From assembly GCA_030295235.1 (NCBI GenBank), contig AP026145.1:560501-624500 (forward strand): a stretch of DNA of 64,000 nt, read 5' to 3'. Position 1 is the first letter of the stretch, and each line of letters starts with the position of its first letter. The notes beneath the pieces are model-generated. The model did not search any database, had not been told where the DNA came from, and saw nothing but the letters and a program-made list of their open reading frames with translations. The DNA comes from Fistulifera solaris. Taxonomy: Eukaryota; Bacillariophyta; Bacillariophyceae; Naviculales; Stauroneidaceae. Below are positions 53,566-64,000 of the stretch, piece by piece. A program made the position numbers and the translations under genes.

Positions 53566-54014
53566 TTAGCGTGAATACCGGGCAAAACTCAACAAAGATG
53601 TCTTTTGCACGGGTATCAGACTGAACGAGGGCAATTCGGCACCACCACTGGGAAAACCACCCCGATCTTTGGGTCGCACATTGGGATTGATCCCTTGCGC
53701 CGATTGCACGGTATCGTAAATGCATTTTTCCATGGCCAAGGTCCCCAAGGGCAACGCCAACAGTCCGTATACACCCACGGGCGATTTGACCACCGCATCC
53801 ATGACCCGGACGGTCATTCCCTTCTTGTGTCCATAAAGAAAGCCACAAAGGGTACCATGACCGCCGCAAAGGAAATCATCCATTCGTAACCGTTGCGGTC
53901 GTCGTATTCGGAAACGGAGGAGGGACGCGCCATTTCTTCTGTGCTGCTGGTCATTCTATTTGTCAAAAGCGAACGCTGCTGTCTCTCGGACTGGGTAGCA
54001 AGAAGGGATATCAA
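53566..54014 (-). CDS. small membrane protein of unknown function, frame-broken
   Basis: Frames 54014-53814 and 53883-53566 appear to be one protein of about 130-150 aa. Adding one base to CCC at 53819-53821 joins FFMDTRR to GMTVRVMDAVVKSPVGVYG. The likely start is Met at 53954 (MTSSTEEMARPSS) or at 54014. Membrane segments: WMISFAAVMVPFVAFFM and, more weakly, VYGLLALPLGTLAMEKCIY. A Pro/Gly-rich tail (NPNVRPKDRGGFPSGGAELP) follows. It is not recognised. A broken-frame protein this short is only moderately supported. Confidence 0.55.
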
Positions 54015-54442
54015 CGATTCACTAACTCTTAGAATGACGAGTTCGACGATACAACAGAATGTCTCGTCGGAAGTTCATCGTTGCGAAAAGGTCGCGACGC
54101 GATGGAAGGACAAACAAAGCGGAAAAACTTCGCACCACGTCACAACACGGGACTCTCTCTACTATACACCGTAAAAGTAGCTCACTTTTTTTGAAGTGGA
54201 GCCAGAGAAAAATGACGGATGACGTGTACATGACGTCGGTGCTGTCGTGGTCTACTTCTTGTAGAATAGTGTTTCAGACCACTGTAGCTGGAAATGTAGA
54301 AATCGTTCTAGCATCGAAAGATCGAGCGCCGCAACACACACATTTCTGGCTCGATCGTTCTCCGCATTTTCCATTCGACAGCTGCTGCTTGTGGTGGAAA
54401 CATTCTTTCTTTCAAACGATCATCTCTTTTGCAAACAAAAAG
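54015..54442. other. intergenic (divergent promoter region)
   Basis: 430 bp. An open frame in phase with the glycine decarboxylase start runs back to 54059, but the four consecutive ATGs at 54443 precede a proper mitochondrial presequence and are taken as the start. Confidence 0.5.
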
Positions 54443-57400
54443 ATGATGATGATGCGCCGCTGTAGTCGACGACTGCTTTCGTTGAAGCAGCGTCGTGTGT
54501 ATTCCGCAAGCACGCCCGCTTTCGGGGACGCTTTGGACATGGTCGATACGTTCGCCCGTCGTCACAGTAAGTAGGGTTATTCGTGCGGAGCGGCATTCTT
54601 TGGTGGAACGTCACGCCCGTACTGTTCAGTGCAGACAACATGGGATCAGTCGCGGACTTGTGTCAATCACGCGATGACGTAGACATGTATCCTTAATGAA
54701 TTTTCGTGAAAAAATGACCACCTTAGTTTCATCACAAAGTGTAACTTGTCTTGTCGTAATGAATAAACTCAACATCTTCTTTCCCTTCTCTTTTACCATG
54801 ATCAGTCGGTCCTACTCCCGAGGAGGCCAAGAGCATGCTGGCGACGATCGGTTTCGATTCGTTTGACGCCTTGACGAAATCGACCGTTCCGGCCAAGATT
54901 TTGACCTCCAAACCGATGAAATTGGACGCTCCCTTGAGTGAATCGGAAGCCTTGGCGAAATTGAAAGGCATGGCGAGTAAAAATAAAGTCATGAAGTCGT
55001 ACATTGGTACCGGATATTATGATACGCAAGTTCCTCCCGTCATTTTGCGCAATGTATTGGAGAATCCGGGATGGTACACGGCGTATACTCCCTATCAAGC
55101 GGAAATTTCGCAGGGACGTCTCGAAATGTTGTTGAATTTTCAAACACTCGTGGTCGATTTGACTGGGCTTCCCATGGCCGTCGCATCGCTTCTGGACGAG
55201 TCTTCGGCCGCTGCCGAAGCCATGCAAATGGCGTTTGCCCTCAAAGGGAAGAAAGGAACCAAAAATAAATTCTTTATCAGTCAGGACGTTCACCCACAGA
55301 CCATCGGCTTGATTCAAACGCGAGCCAAAGCCATCGGTATTGATGTCATTGTAGGAGATCACTCGCAGTTGGATTTTTCGGGCAAAGATTATTGTGGAGC
55401 CCTGGTGCAATATCCGAATACGTACGGGAGCATTGAATCGCCCGGAGAATCCTACGCGTCGTTTGCGGAGCGAGCGCACGAGGCGGATGCCATGGTGGTG
55501 GCCGCCACGGATTTGATGGCATTGACGAAACTATCGCCGCCTTCCTCGTGGGGTGCAGGTACGTCTCGTTTGTGTATTGTGTTTGTATTGATTTACTTGT
55601 ATCTTTGTGCACTGTCTTACCTTTTTTGATAACATGATAGACATTGCGGTAGGTAGTGCTCAACGTTTTGGTGTTCCCATGGGATTCGGAGGTCCCCATG
55701 CGGGCTTTTTGGCGACTTCGGATAAGTACTCTCGAAAAATGCCCGGTCGTATCATTGGTGTCACCATCGATTCGCAAGGAAAGCCGTGCTTGCGCATGGC
55801 CATGCAAACTCGTGAGCAGCACATTCGTCGTGACAAAGCTACGTCGAATATCTGTACAGCACAAGCTCTTTTGGCGAACATGGCAGCATCGTACGCAATT
55901 TACCATGGTCCGCAGGGACTGACGGATATTTCCTCCCGTATCCATGCTTTGGCCAAAGTAGCTCATCGTGAAATTGGTAAGGCTGGCTTCAAGGTGAGCA
56001 ACGATGCTTTCTTTGATACCTTTACGGTCGATGTTTCATCCAAAGGTATGACGGCAGCGGAGGTGCAAAGTGGGGCGGTTAGTGTTGGTGCCAATGTGCG
56101 CGTCATTGACAACAATACCGTGGGCATTAGTATGGGAGAGGGAATTACCCGCGACGATTTGAAGGCCTTGTTGGAAGGGGCATTCAAAGTCAGCAATTCG
56201 GATCTTACAGCGGACGATTCTGTTAAAAATGTAGATGGCAAGTACGCCCGTGAGGGAGAGATTCTAACCCACCCGATCTTCCGTCAGCACCATTCGGAAA
56301 CGCAAATGCTTCGATATTTGAAAACTTTGGAAAACCGCGATCTTGCACTGAATCACTCCATGATTTCGCTAGGCTCTTGTACCATGAAACTGAATGCTAC
56401 CAGTGAAATGATTCCTGTTACTTGGTCGGAGTTTTGCAACATTCACCCATTTGCTCCAACGGATCAAGTTCTCGGTTACCATGAAATGATTGAAGATTTG
56501 AACAAGGACCTTTCCGAAATTACTGGTTTTGCAGCTGTCAGTGCCCAGCCGAACTCGGGTGCCACTGGTGAATATGCCGGTCTGTTGGCCATCACTGCGT
56601 ACTTGGAGTCCATCGGCGAAGGTCACAGAAACGTGTGTCTCATTCCCAAGTCGGCTCACGGAACCAATCCTGCAAGTGCTGTCATGGCAGGTATGAAGGT
56701 TGTCGTCGTTGAGAATGATGACAATGGAAACATCGATTTCGATGACCTTACGGCCAAAATTAACAAGCACAAGGATCATTTGGCCGCTTTCATGGTGACG
56801 TATCCTTCGACGTTTGGTGTTTTCGAGGAACGAATTGTAGAGGTTTGTGAAGCAATTCATGCTGCCGGTGGACAGGTATACATGGACGGAGCGAACATGA
56901 ATGCTCAAGTCGGTTTGACCAGTCCGGGCCTCATCGGTGCGGATGTATGCCATCTCAATTTGCACAAGGTACGTAGTCTAGCTGATACTCGCAATCATAT
57001 TTGCCGATACAGCTCATACTTTGTGAATTATCATAGACGTTTTGCATTCCTCACGGAGGTGGTGGCCCGGGAGTCGGCTCGATTGGTGTCCGTGAGCACC
57101 TTGCCCCCTTCCTTCCAGGACACTTCCTTGAACCTCAAGCTTCAGGAAAGCTTTGCGGATCTGATTTGTGTGTACCAAAGAAAGAAGGTGCGGTTGCTGG
57201 GGCTCCTTTCGGATCGGCAGCTATCCTTCCTATCTCCTGGATGTATATCAAAATGCTTGGAGCTGAGGGTTTGAAATCTGCGACCGGAAATGCCATCTTG
57301 AACGCGAATTACATGGCCGCTCGGCTGAATGGAGCTTACGACGTCTTGTTTGTTGGCGCGAATGGACAATGTGCACATGAATTCATTCTCGATTTGCGCC

Positions 57401-57849
57401 CTCTCAAGGCTGCCACCGGCGTCACGGAAGAGGATGTTGCGAAGCGCTTACAAGACTATGGCTTTCATTCTCCAACCATGTCTTGGCCAGTAGCTGGAAC
57501 TCTGATGGTCGAACCTACAGAATCGGAAGATTTGGCAGAGCTGGATCGTTTCTGTGATGCTATGCTGGCCATTCGAGCCGAAATTGATGACATAGGTGCA
57601 GGTCGTGTCCCTCTCGAAAACTCTCCGCTAAGGAATGCGCCCCACACTATGGACGTCATTCTTTCGGAGAAGTGGGATCGCCCGTATTCACGTGAAGTAG
57701 CGGCTTATCCGGCTCCTTGGATTCGAACGAACAAGTTTTGGCCAACTTGTGGTCGTGTTGATAATGTTTATGGAGATCGTAATTTGGTGTGTACGTGCCC
57801 ACCCCTGGAAGCTTACGAAGACCCCGAAGATAAGAAGGTTGCCGCTTAA
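54443..57849 (+). CDS. GLDC: mitochondrial glycine dehydrogenase (decarboxylating), P protein
   Basis: Exons 54443-54566, 54806-55558, 55641-56968 and 57037-57849 join in frame to 1005 aa, the normal length for a eukaryotic P protein. The presequence is [18 protein letters not shown]. Features of the two tandem PLP-fold halves: [81 protein letters not shown] and the PLP-lysine motif [18 protein letters not shown], whose Lys735 is the last codon of exon 3. The enzyme decarboxylates glycine and passes aminomethyl to the H protein in the glycine cleavage complex, essential for photorespiration in diatoms. No frameshifts. Confidence 0.97.
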
Positions 57850-58033
57850 ATTATCGATCTTTGTATTTCCGAAACGTTAGAATTTTCACAAATTAAAGAA
57901 ACTTTTGCAATTTAATGGGGCTTTTCGTTGCTCGAAAACTAGCTTACCTAGCACACAACCATCGAAACCCACAATTGAAAGGAACTTTGGCTATAATACT
58001 TATTATTGTGCAAAAGGAAGATGATATTATATT

Positions 58034-58847
58034 CTACCCTCTTCGCAAGAACAGTCGTTCTGGGGCGACGGGTGCACTGTCATCGTTTCCGGTAAGGGAG
58101 CCTTTCTTGACAATAGCATATACAACGACAACGACCAACAAAATACAATTGATCATTGCAAAACATTGAATGAAGTGATCAGAAGCCATTCGCTTGCTGA
58201 ATTGCTTGATGAGCGCTTCCGCACGAGCTAAATTGTCATCGAGACGGTCTGTTTCCTTTTCAATGTTCTGAATCACATTGCGCTGGCGCTCCAATTCCTC
58301 GAGCGTTGCTACACCGACTTCCTTCGATGCCGCAATCATATTCTTTGTATTCGCCAAGGAGTCTTGTGTTTTATCCTGTAGCGCTGAAGCTTCTTTTAAC
58401 ATACTGTCACCCGCCTTCACCCCGTCGGCTTCGTTGAATTGTCGTTCCTCGTCGCCGCCATCGGTAAACAACTCACCTCGTGCATTATCCGCTTCTAATG
58501 CCTTACAATCTTGCTGCATGACTTTTAGTTGTTGATCTAAACGATTCAAGCGGGCCTCGTATTCTTTGCGGAGAGCTTGGTCTTGCACCAATCGAATTTC
58601 CATCTTAAACGACCGTTTGCTGCCGGCGGCATCGCGCAGCTTTTTCTTGCAATTATTGATTTCTCGTTTCTTGTCGGCACCTTTCATGTGCGGAATATCC
58701 TCCAGCATGGCGGTAATATGCTGGATATCTTCCGCTAAAATGTCTTCCCAGTATTGAATATCGGACTGGAGGAGAAGGCAACGGTCAGCGATTTTGCACG
58801 ATTCGGGAGGACGGCGTTCTGTTTCGACGGCATTACTTTCTTACCAT
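58034..58847 (-). CDS. Qb-SNARE of the novel-plant-SNARE (NPSN) type
   Basis: Exon 1 is the bare start codon 58847-58845 (AAAATG|GTAAGA). After a 79-bp intron, exon 2 (58765-58034) continues SDIQYWEDILAEDIQHITAM; 244 aa. An N-terminal three-helix region is followed by a Qb SNARE motif (EVGVATLEELERQRNVIQNI then EKETDRLDDNLARAEALIKQ), with the zero-layer Gln within the motif. A C-terminal membrane anchor (FAMINCILLVVVVVYAIV) and about 25 lumenal residues follow. NPSNs act in plasma-membrane and cell-plate fusion in plants; here presumably secretory traffic. If the start were Met at 58708 the first 20 residues would be lost, so the spliced start is preferred. Confidence 0.88.
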
Positions 58848-59325
58848 TTTGATTTACAAGCGTCGTTCTAGTATAGCAGGAAAACAGAAGGGGGCGCTTC
58901 TTTCACCGTAGACTATAAAAAAGAGAGGATGAAAAGATCAAAATGTTCTAGTCTGTTCTGTTTATGCCGATTGTAACACGCTTATTTGCCGCCGTTTTTT
59001 TTTTTTTTTCATCTCCTCATGGTTGCGGTTCGGGCATCTAGCGGTCATCCGTTGTGTCTTTTTTCGTCACAATGACTTGGAAAGTGCTCAAAACCTCTAG
59101 GACAAATTACGAGCCGCCTTGCAATCTGTGTTTGATTCTACAGTATAAAGGTTAGGGTGATGCAATCCTACGACAGCTATGGTGCAAACTTTTAGTTGGT
59201 CTTAGTATAGGTAAATCGCTTACAAAGTTATGAAGTGATTTATGCAAATAATTAAGTCTAACTGCTAATATCTTCAGCGTGATCCAAATTCCAAAACGTA
59301 AGATAACCACATGTTCTACGGAGCA
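58848..59325. other. intergenic with a long poly-T tract
   Basis: 480 bp without a gene. It has a run of about 15 T near 58997-59010. Nothing else is recognised. Confidence 0.5.
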
Positions 59326-61502
59326 TTAAGCTGCAACCTTCTCGCACTGTATGGTTACGAAGGTTCCGGTCGGTTTATCTTTCGAAATGAGCTCGACTTC
59401 CTTCTTTCCCCCGGTAAGCAAAACATCCTCCACCTTCAATTCGGCGCTACCGAGTTTGTCATCACGATAGGTTCTTCCCTCTTCATTGTCGTAAGCATCG
59501 ATCTGGATCGTTTCGTTCGGACCGGAAAGGACAAAGGCCGAAGTCTCGTTCCAAATTGGATTCTTACTCTTGTAACACGTCTTGGTCCTCCAGGAATTAT
59601 TTGGATTAGATCCCACTTGTATCTTGAGATAGGCATTCGACATGTGCGATTCTTGTAATAAATGCTTGTGGTACTTGAAGTCACGTCCTTGAACAGCAGT
59701 CAATTTCAAAATGTCAGCATCTTTGTCCGATTTAGGTTTCGTCGTCGTGTTTCCGGTCGTATTCGTATTCGCAGTCGCCTGAGGAGCGTTAGAAACCATC
59801 CCTGCCTCGGAGGTCTTGACGACTTTGCCCTTAATTGTTGATTCCGACGAGAGAACAGCCGAAGTGGGATTCGCCGTTTGCAAGTCGATGCCATGCAACG
59901 AAATGCGGTAGCGCAACGCTGTCCCACCACTTCCGACTGGATGCGTTTCGTTGATGGTAGTATCTGCCGCACGCTCTAAGGCAGAATAAGGAAGGTTGAT
60001 TTCACCCAACAATGTTTCCTCTGGTGCCTTTAAAAGGTTTTCTTGGTAGCACTTGTAGAGTGTCAACGTTATGTCTTTTCCACCTCCCTCCGAAAATGCC
60101 TTGGTGGAGATCGGGATATGGAACGCCGTGTTGTAGTGTGGATTGGTACCTGGCAATAACAACGTTTCGAATTTCTCGTCACCATATTGGACACGGACTT
60201 TGGAGGTGACATGCATTCCTTCCATTGCCTCCAAAGGTACACAGAAAGCATGATCAATCAAGACGATGATAAGGCCACCCATGGTCTCACTCGAAGGTGA
60301 TTGCGCGGTTAGACTTGAAACTTCTTTGACGAAGGGGATCAGATCGCACCGAATCGTAATTTTCGAACCGGTCGGACTTCCGTTCTTGCCGATCAAAGCA
60401 AGCTTCACGGTACGATTTTGGGCTGCCAGTAGTAGTTCGCGAACCGTTATTTCAGCCTTTCCAAGGTCGTCGTCTGAATCCAACGCGCCATTGCTCTCAT
60501 CCCATGCCTGCAAGAATATGGATTGACCAAAGTCATACAACAGGAAATCGAAGAACTCGTCGCGATCCCAGACAGGATTGTTGTTGTCCCAAACAGTTCG
60601 ACTTCGAAGAGGTTTGGACGCACCGAGTGCGATTTTGCAAAACACGTCGGGCACATCGTCTTCACCAAGTACACGGGGTGCATCGACAAACCCTTCACCG
60701 CGCAAAAGTGTCACACGGAAAACACTGATCGGTGGCCGATATATATTGAAGTAGTCGCAATCTGGGTCGACTTTGGCAGCAACATAAGAATAAGGAGCTA
60801 CCACGATATCCTTCAGAGCCGCTCCTATGCCAGCCAAAATCTTGTTCTTGATCAGTTGTATGTCAGCGATTTCAGCTAAGCCAGTGAAATTCATTTGCAG
60901 TTTCGGCGGATCGATGAAAAGAACTGCGCCGCTGATACGCAGGGCAACACTTTCGTCAGGGGTTTCAACACAACCGCGATTCTACCGTCAAGCTCAATTC
61001 TGTCCACGCCCACAGATCCAACGTAACTAGCTTTCAGCGAAATCCTACGGTTTGTAACGTAATTAACATCCATGTCAAATTGCAGAAAGCCATTCTTCAA
61101 ATCATGCACAGTCGCTTGTCCCAACACAAAATTCTCAATACCAAGATCCAACTCCGTGAACCGAAGTGTAGTCAAAGGACCAGGGAGATCTCGAAGCATT
61201 GGTTCTACAGTAGCTCGAATGGCGTTACAGATAGCAGGATTCAAGTAAGGCCACAGCTGCTTCACAATGCATACGATCAAATCACGGCGCGGTTCCCTTT
61301 TCTCATCGACAGTATCATCCCGTGTCGAAATAGAAGTATCGTCGCGTGTTCTGATAGACGGTGTCGCCGCCTCGTCTCTTTTATTCATAGTCTGTTGTCG
61401 CATTGCAATAGCAGTCACTGCAGAACCGACTGCCATGCCGGCAATGCCGCAAAACACAATGAAGAATATCATGATTATCATATCCTCGTGCACCTTTGGC
61501 AA
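59326..61502 (-). CDS. extended-synaptotagmin-like protein (TM + SMP + C2 domains), frame-broken
   Basis: Frames 61502-60891 (203 aa) and 60894-59326 (522 aa) are one gene of about 730 aa. One added base in AAAA at 60917-60920 joins SAAQFF to FIDPPKLQMNFTGLAE. A membrane anchor (residues about 8-32) precedes an SMP domain: VKQLWPYLNPAICNAIRATV, GPLTTLRFTELDLG, VDRIELDGRIAVVLKPLTKV and MNFTGLAEIADIQLIK. Three C2 domains follow: IYRPPISVFRVTLLRGEGFV...; a second near LIIVLIDHAFCVPLEAMEGM; a third near LKLTAVQGRDFKYHKHLL. Acidic loop residues (WDESNGALDSDDDLG; DAYDNEEGRTYRDDKLG) suggest calcium binding. E-Syts tether ER to plasma membrane and move glycerolipids through the SMP tunnel. Confidence 0.9.
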
Positions 61503-61716
61503 AATTGAACAGAGAATAATGAAATTGATGCTGGGTGTTCTCTAGTCCTGCTTGGTTCGAAGCATCGAAATGTCGAAAAAGATCATCATCGAAACATCGA
61601 TTTGTCAAAAATAAGAACGCTGAGCGCAGAAACATCACTTTCTACCTACTCTTTACTCTTCAGGTGTTCGCACGCCGAGTACGCCATATAAATAAATGTC
61701 CACAATGAAACTTCCT

Positions 61717-63121
61717 TTATTCCGCAGGAATAGCCTTCAGTTTTGTTTCAATGAATAGTCCAAACTCGTCGTCACCTCCTACCGAACGCCAAATATCCCA
61801 CGGTGAGTGACCACCGTTGTCGGGTTGTGAAGCCGAACGCAGTTCCGACGTTGATAACCCCGCTCCGCCTTCTTCAATAGATTGCAACAACCATTCTACA
61901 ATAGCCCGATTTAGTCTCTGATATGATGGAGCTGTAAGAATTCCCTTTCAACGTGAAGCACCTAACATTCCGCACGCAACATCAGACTCACCTGAGCAGC
62001 CTTGTGCAAGGGACTATGGCCTTGTTTTTGAACCGCAACAAAAGATACTCCTACTTCTGCTTTTAGGAACTCACAAAAACGAATCACTTCTTTGATCGAG
62101 TCGTTTTTTGTCATTGCCACCAATGAGCTGGGGAACAATTCCAGTCATTACTGATGTGAGCCACTCGGTCGCCTCCTTTACGCAATAAATACTTTGCAAC
62201 GTCCAGATGCGCTCCAAAGCACGCCAAATGGAAGGGTGTAGTCCCATCACCCGATGCCAAGTTAATTTCGTAGTCGCATTCTTCAACGAGATATTGAATG
62301 CACGGTAAATGCCCGTTCCGAGCGGCGTAATGAAGCGCGGTTTTCCCATCGCGTCGTCGCATTTTATTACGGTGGTGTGATGTTTCCTCCACTAAATACT
62401 CCTGTTGCTTGGTAACGATCCATTGAAGACACAACAGATGCCCACTTCCGGCCGCCCAGTGTTCTGCCGTCGACAAATGTCGGTCACGAGTATGCAGCAG
62501 AGCAATGACACTCGCTTTGCCTCCACTTTTCTTGGCTTCCTCGTACATTTTTTCTAAGATTGACAATGTCCCTTCGGCAGCCGCACGCAAAAATTCGGGC
62601 AGACTCTCTCGATAGTCTTTGGATTTGCTGCCATTTCGATCCAGTCCGGCAGGCACCATGTGTACATTCGTTGTAGAGTTGGTTGGTATCACCGAAAGGA
62701 CCCCGTCGGCACACAATACTGCTTGAGCTTCGATTTCTGTAATAATTTTCAATACTTTTTGGTTCCATTCGTCTATTTGTTGTTCGGTCGGTATCCATTC
62801 GTCGTTTGTTTCCTTTGTATCTGAGATAAACGAAGATGACGCTTGGTCGCGTCGAGCGGCTTCGGCGGACGATCTCTGTTCCAGTCGTCGTCGCTTTTTC
62901 CGCTCGACTTTCCCTGGTTTCCACGGTGTATGCACGGCATGTAAATGTGCCGCAATTCCTCTCCCTAACGCAAATTTCTTCTGCGAATGCCGGCCACAGA
63001 GAGGACACGTCGTCCATCCGGTGGAGGCGCCGCGTCCCGAAGACGCCGACGATTCGGACAAACGGCTCAAAACATCGGCTTTGCGCTTTTTAAATGGGTC
63101 TGACATGTCAAAATTGATCAA
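61717..63121 (-). CDS. C2H2-type zinc finger and ankyrin-repeat protein, frame-broken
   Basis: Exon 1 63121-61992 and exon 2 61917-61717; the 74-bp intron (GTGAGT...ATATCAG) joins HKAAQ|RLNRAIVEWL. About 443 aa. A zinc-finger-like motif (CPLCGRHSQKKFALGRGIAA followed by HLHAVH) lies at residues 38-64, then a basic region (ERKKRRRLEQRSS). Ankyrin repeats include RHLSTAEHWAAGSGHLLCLQ, DGKTALHYAARNGHLPCIQY, DGTTPFHLACFGAHLDVAKY, NDWNCSPAHW and GHSPLHKAAQ. The frame stops early at 62111; one added base in the GG pairs near 62117-62121 restores WVAMTKNDSIKEVIRFCEFL. Likely a nuclear scaffold or DNA/RNA-associated protein; no specific function is inferred. An alternative start is Met at 63106. Confidence 0.8.
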
Positions 63122-63426
63122 GCAATAATGATTGCGAACGCTGCTGATGAGAGTTGATCAGTTGTTATCGCGAAGGAAAGAATTGAAAATGAATGGAAAT
63201 GCATGATGAGGGCGCAGAGCAGAGGAAAACGAGCGTCGTCGTCCGTAAGCGATTGCCAACTCGTATGTACTGAACGTCTACTGCTACCGGTGCGCCACTT
63301 CCAGATGAAAATCTACTATATGCTAAAGTGTACGTGTGACGTGGATCGGCAGTCGGCACTCAGCACACACACATCGAAACTTTTCGTTGAATCTTTTCTC
63401 ATTGTATCGTTGACTGCCCTGCAAAG

Positions 63427-64000
63427 AGTTCAAATGAGACGTTCTACAATTCTTTTCATGTCGTTGTATTGACCAATCTGTTGCAGAGACAACTGGCTTT
63501 CGAGTTCCGAGATGCGCTTTCCCGACGATCCTTGCTTTATGAAGGATTTACCGTCGCAGCGTTATGTCCACAGTTTGCCGTCGCAGCAACGACCGAGAAA
63601 CCTCTTCTTCCGGGAGGAAGGGCCCCACAAAATATACAAATAAAAGGCGAATGGAATGATATGCCCCTTTTGCAGACGAAATTGGCGCAAAGTCGAATAG
63701 GACAATTGGACTTATCTCCTCTGCAACAACCTTTCTTGGGAGCCACCGAATTGTACTATGCACCGTTTCTATTCGGATCCTGGAACACCACCGCGACACT
63801 CAAACGAAAGATATATCCGTTTGGTCTTAATTATGTACCATCGAACTCGTTAATCGAAGGTTCGCCTCGGTATCGTGAAGAAACAGTAGGAGATCGGTGT
63901 TCGTACGAAGTGCACTACTTTTCGACGATTGCTAAAACAATGGCCAATCAAGCGACCGTGAATCTCGGTTTGGGGATTCCCGAAACCAAAATCATTCAAG
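63427..64000 (+). CDS. DUF6816-like, probably plastid protein; 5' exon uncertain, 3' end off the edge
   Basis: An open frame runs from about 63427 (acceptor-like CTGCAAAG) to the right edge, about 191 residues: SSNETFYNSFHVVVLTNLLQ, LLYEGFTVAALCPQFAVAAT, LGATELYYAPFLFGSWNTTA, TLKRKIYPFGLNYVPSNSLI, SPRYREETVGDRCSYEVHYF. The segment YYAPFLFGSWNTTATL..PFG resembles the conserved part of DUF6816, found in plastid and cyanobacterial proteins of unknown role. No ATG is in frame, so a first exon lies upstream. One option is 63203-63244 (MMRAQSRGKRASSS) spliced by GTAAGC in phase 0, but it lacks a signal peptide. The first exon is therefore left open. Confidence 0.55.

Noticed and set aside
4019-62121. 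Programmed ribosomal frameshifting as explanation for the broken genes
   Set aside because: The breaks lie in unrelated genes, go in both directions and occur at different short runs, without a shared slippery heptamer or downstream structure.
1-64000. tRNA, rRNA, snRNA genes and CRISPR arrays
   Set aside because: No cloverleaf with a proper T-loop GGTTCGAxxCC outside coding sequence was found by eye, no rRNA-like sequence, and the tandem arrays lack spacer structure. A covariance-model scan would be decisive.

Overview
This window is nuclear DNA of a photosynthetic eukaryote, most probably a pennate diatom of the Phaeodactylum type. The evidence is: short GT-AG introns of about 60-160 bp (most 60-100) in many genes; genes packed on both strands with 60-900 bp gaps; two proteins with N-termini like diatom plastid presequences (signal peptide followed by an aromatic residue); and a eukaryotic gene set (GPI transamidase, NF-YC, DRG1, CK1, novel-plant-SNARE, extended synaptotagmin, glycine decarboxylase). 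The species name is inference.

Layout. 0-6 kb: a low-complexity protein cut by the left edge, an FHA-like protein, a J-domain protein and PIG-K. 6.0-8.6 kb: gene-free, with a perfect hairpin, a 234-bp tandem array organised as A/B dimers, and an array of dyad-rich repeats. 8.7-16.8 kb: a DUF924 protein, a small secreted serine/threonine/proline protein, a small mitochondrial-type membrane protein, a large alpha/beta-hydrolase with an N-terminal membrane region, and a degenerate 2OG-oxygenase-like protein. 16.9-19.7 kb: a tandemly duplicated two-pass membrane protein. 19.8-23.1 kb: casein kinase 1 and an F-box/beta-helix protein. 23.17-25.54 kb: a complete PIF/Harbinger transposon with perfect 54-bp terminal inverted repeats and TTA target duplications. 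26-29.5 kb: a GT47 glycosyltransferase and NF-YC, whose introns carry duplicated cassettes with possible 6-nt microexons. 30-38.3 kb: redox-type genes (tail-anchored flavodoxin-like protein, cytochrome b5 protein, second flavodoxin-like protein, glutaredoxin-DEP-DUF547 protein) interspersed with an LRR-like gene. 38.3-41.2 kb: two tandem acetate-transporter-type (GPR1/FUN34/YaaH) proteins with an unusual soluble N-terminus. 41.9-48 kb: PLC-X protein, RRM protein, two plastid-type unknowns and an HABP4/Stm1-type protein. 48.8-51.5 kb: a GH1-GH18 fusion. 51.6-64 kb: DRG1, a small membrane protein, mitochondrial glycine decarboxylase P protein, Qb-SNARE, extended synaptotagmin, a zinc-finger/ankyrin protein and an edge-truncated DUF6816-like gene.

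A window-wide caution: about 17 otherwise convincing genes are broken by single-base frameshifts. Almost all of these vanish if one base is added to or removed from a short homopolymer. They look like consensus errors of an unpolished long-read assembly, not biology. For broken genes I give the span of the inferred intact gene and state where the break lies. All exon joins come from reading splice signals and frame continuity only; no transcript data were available.
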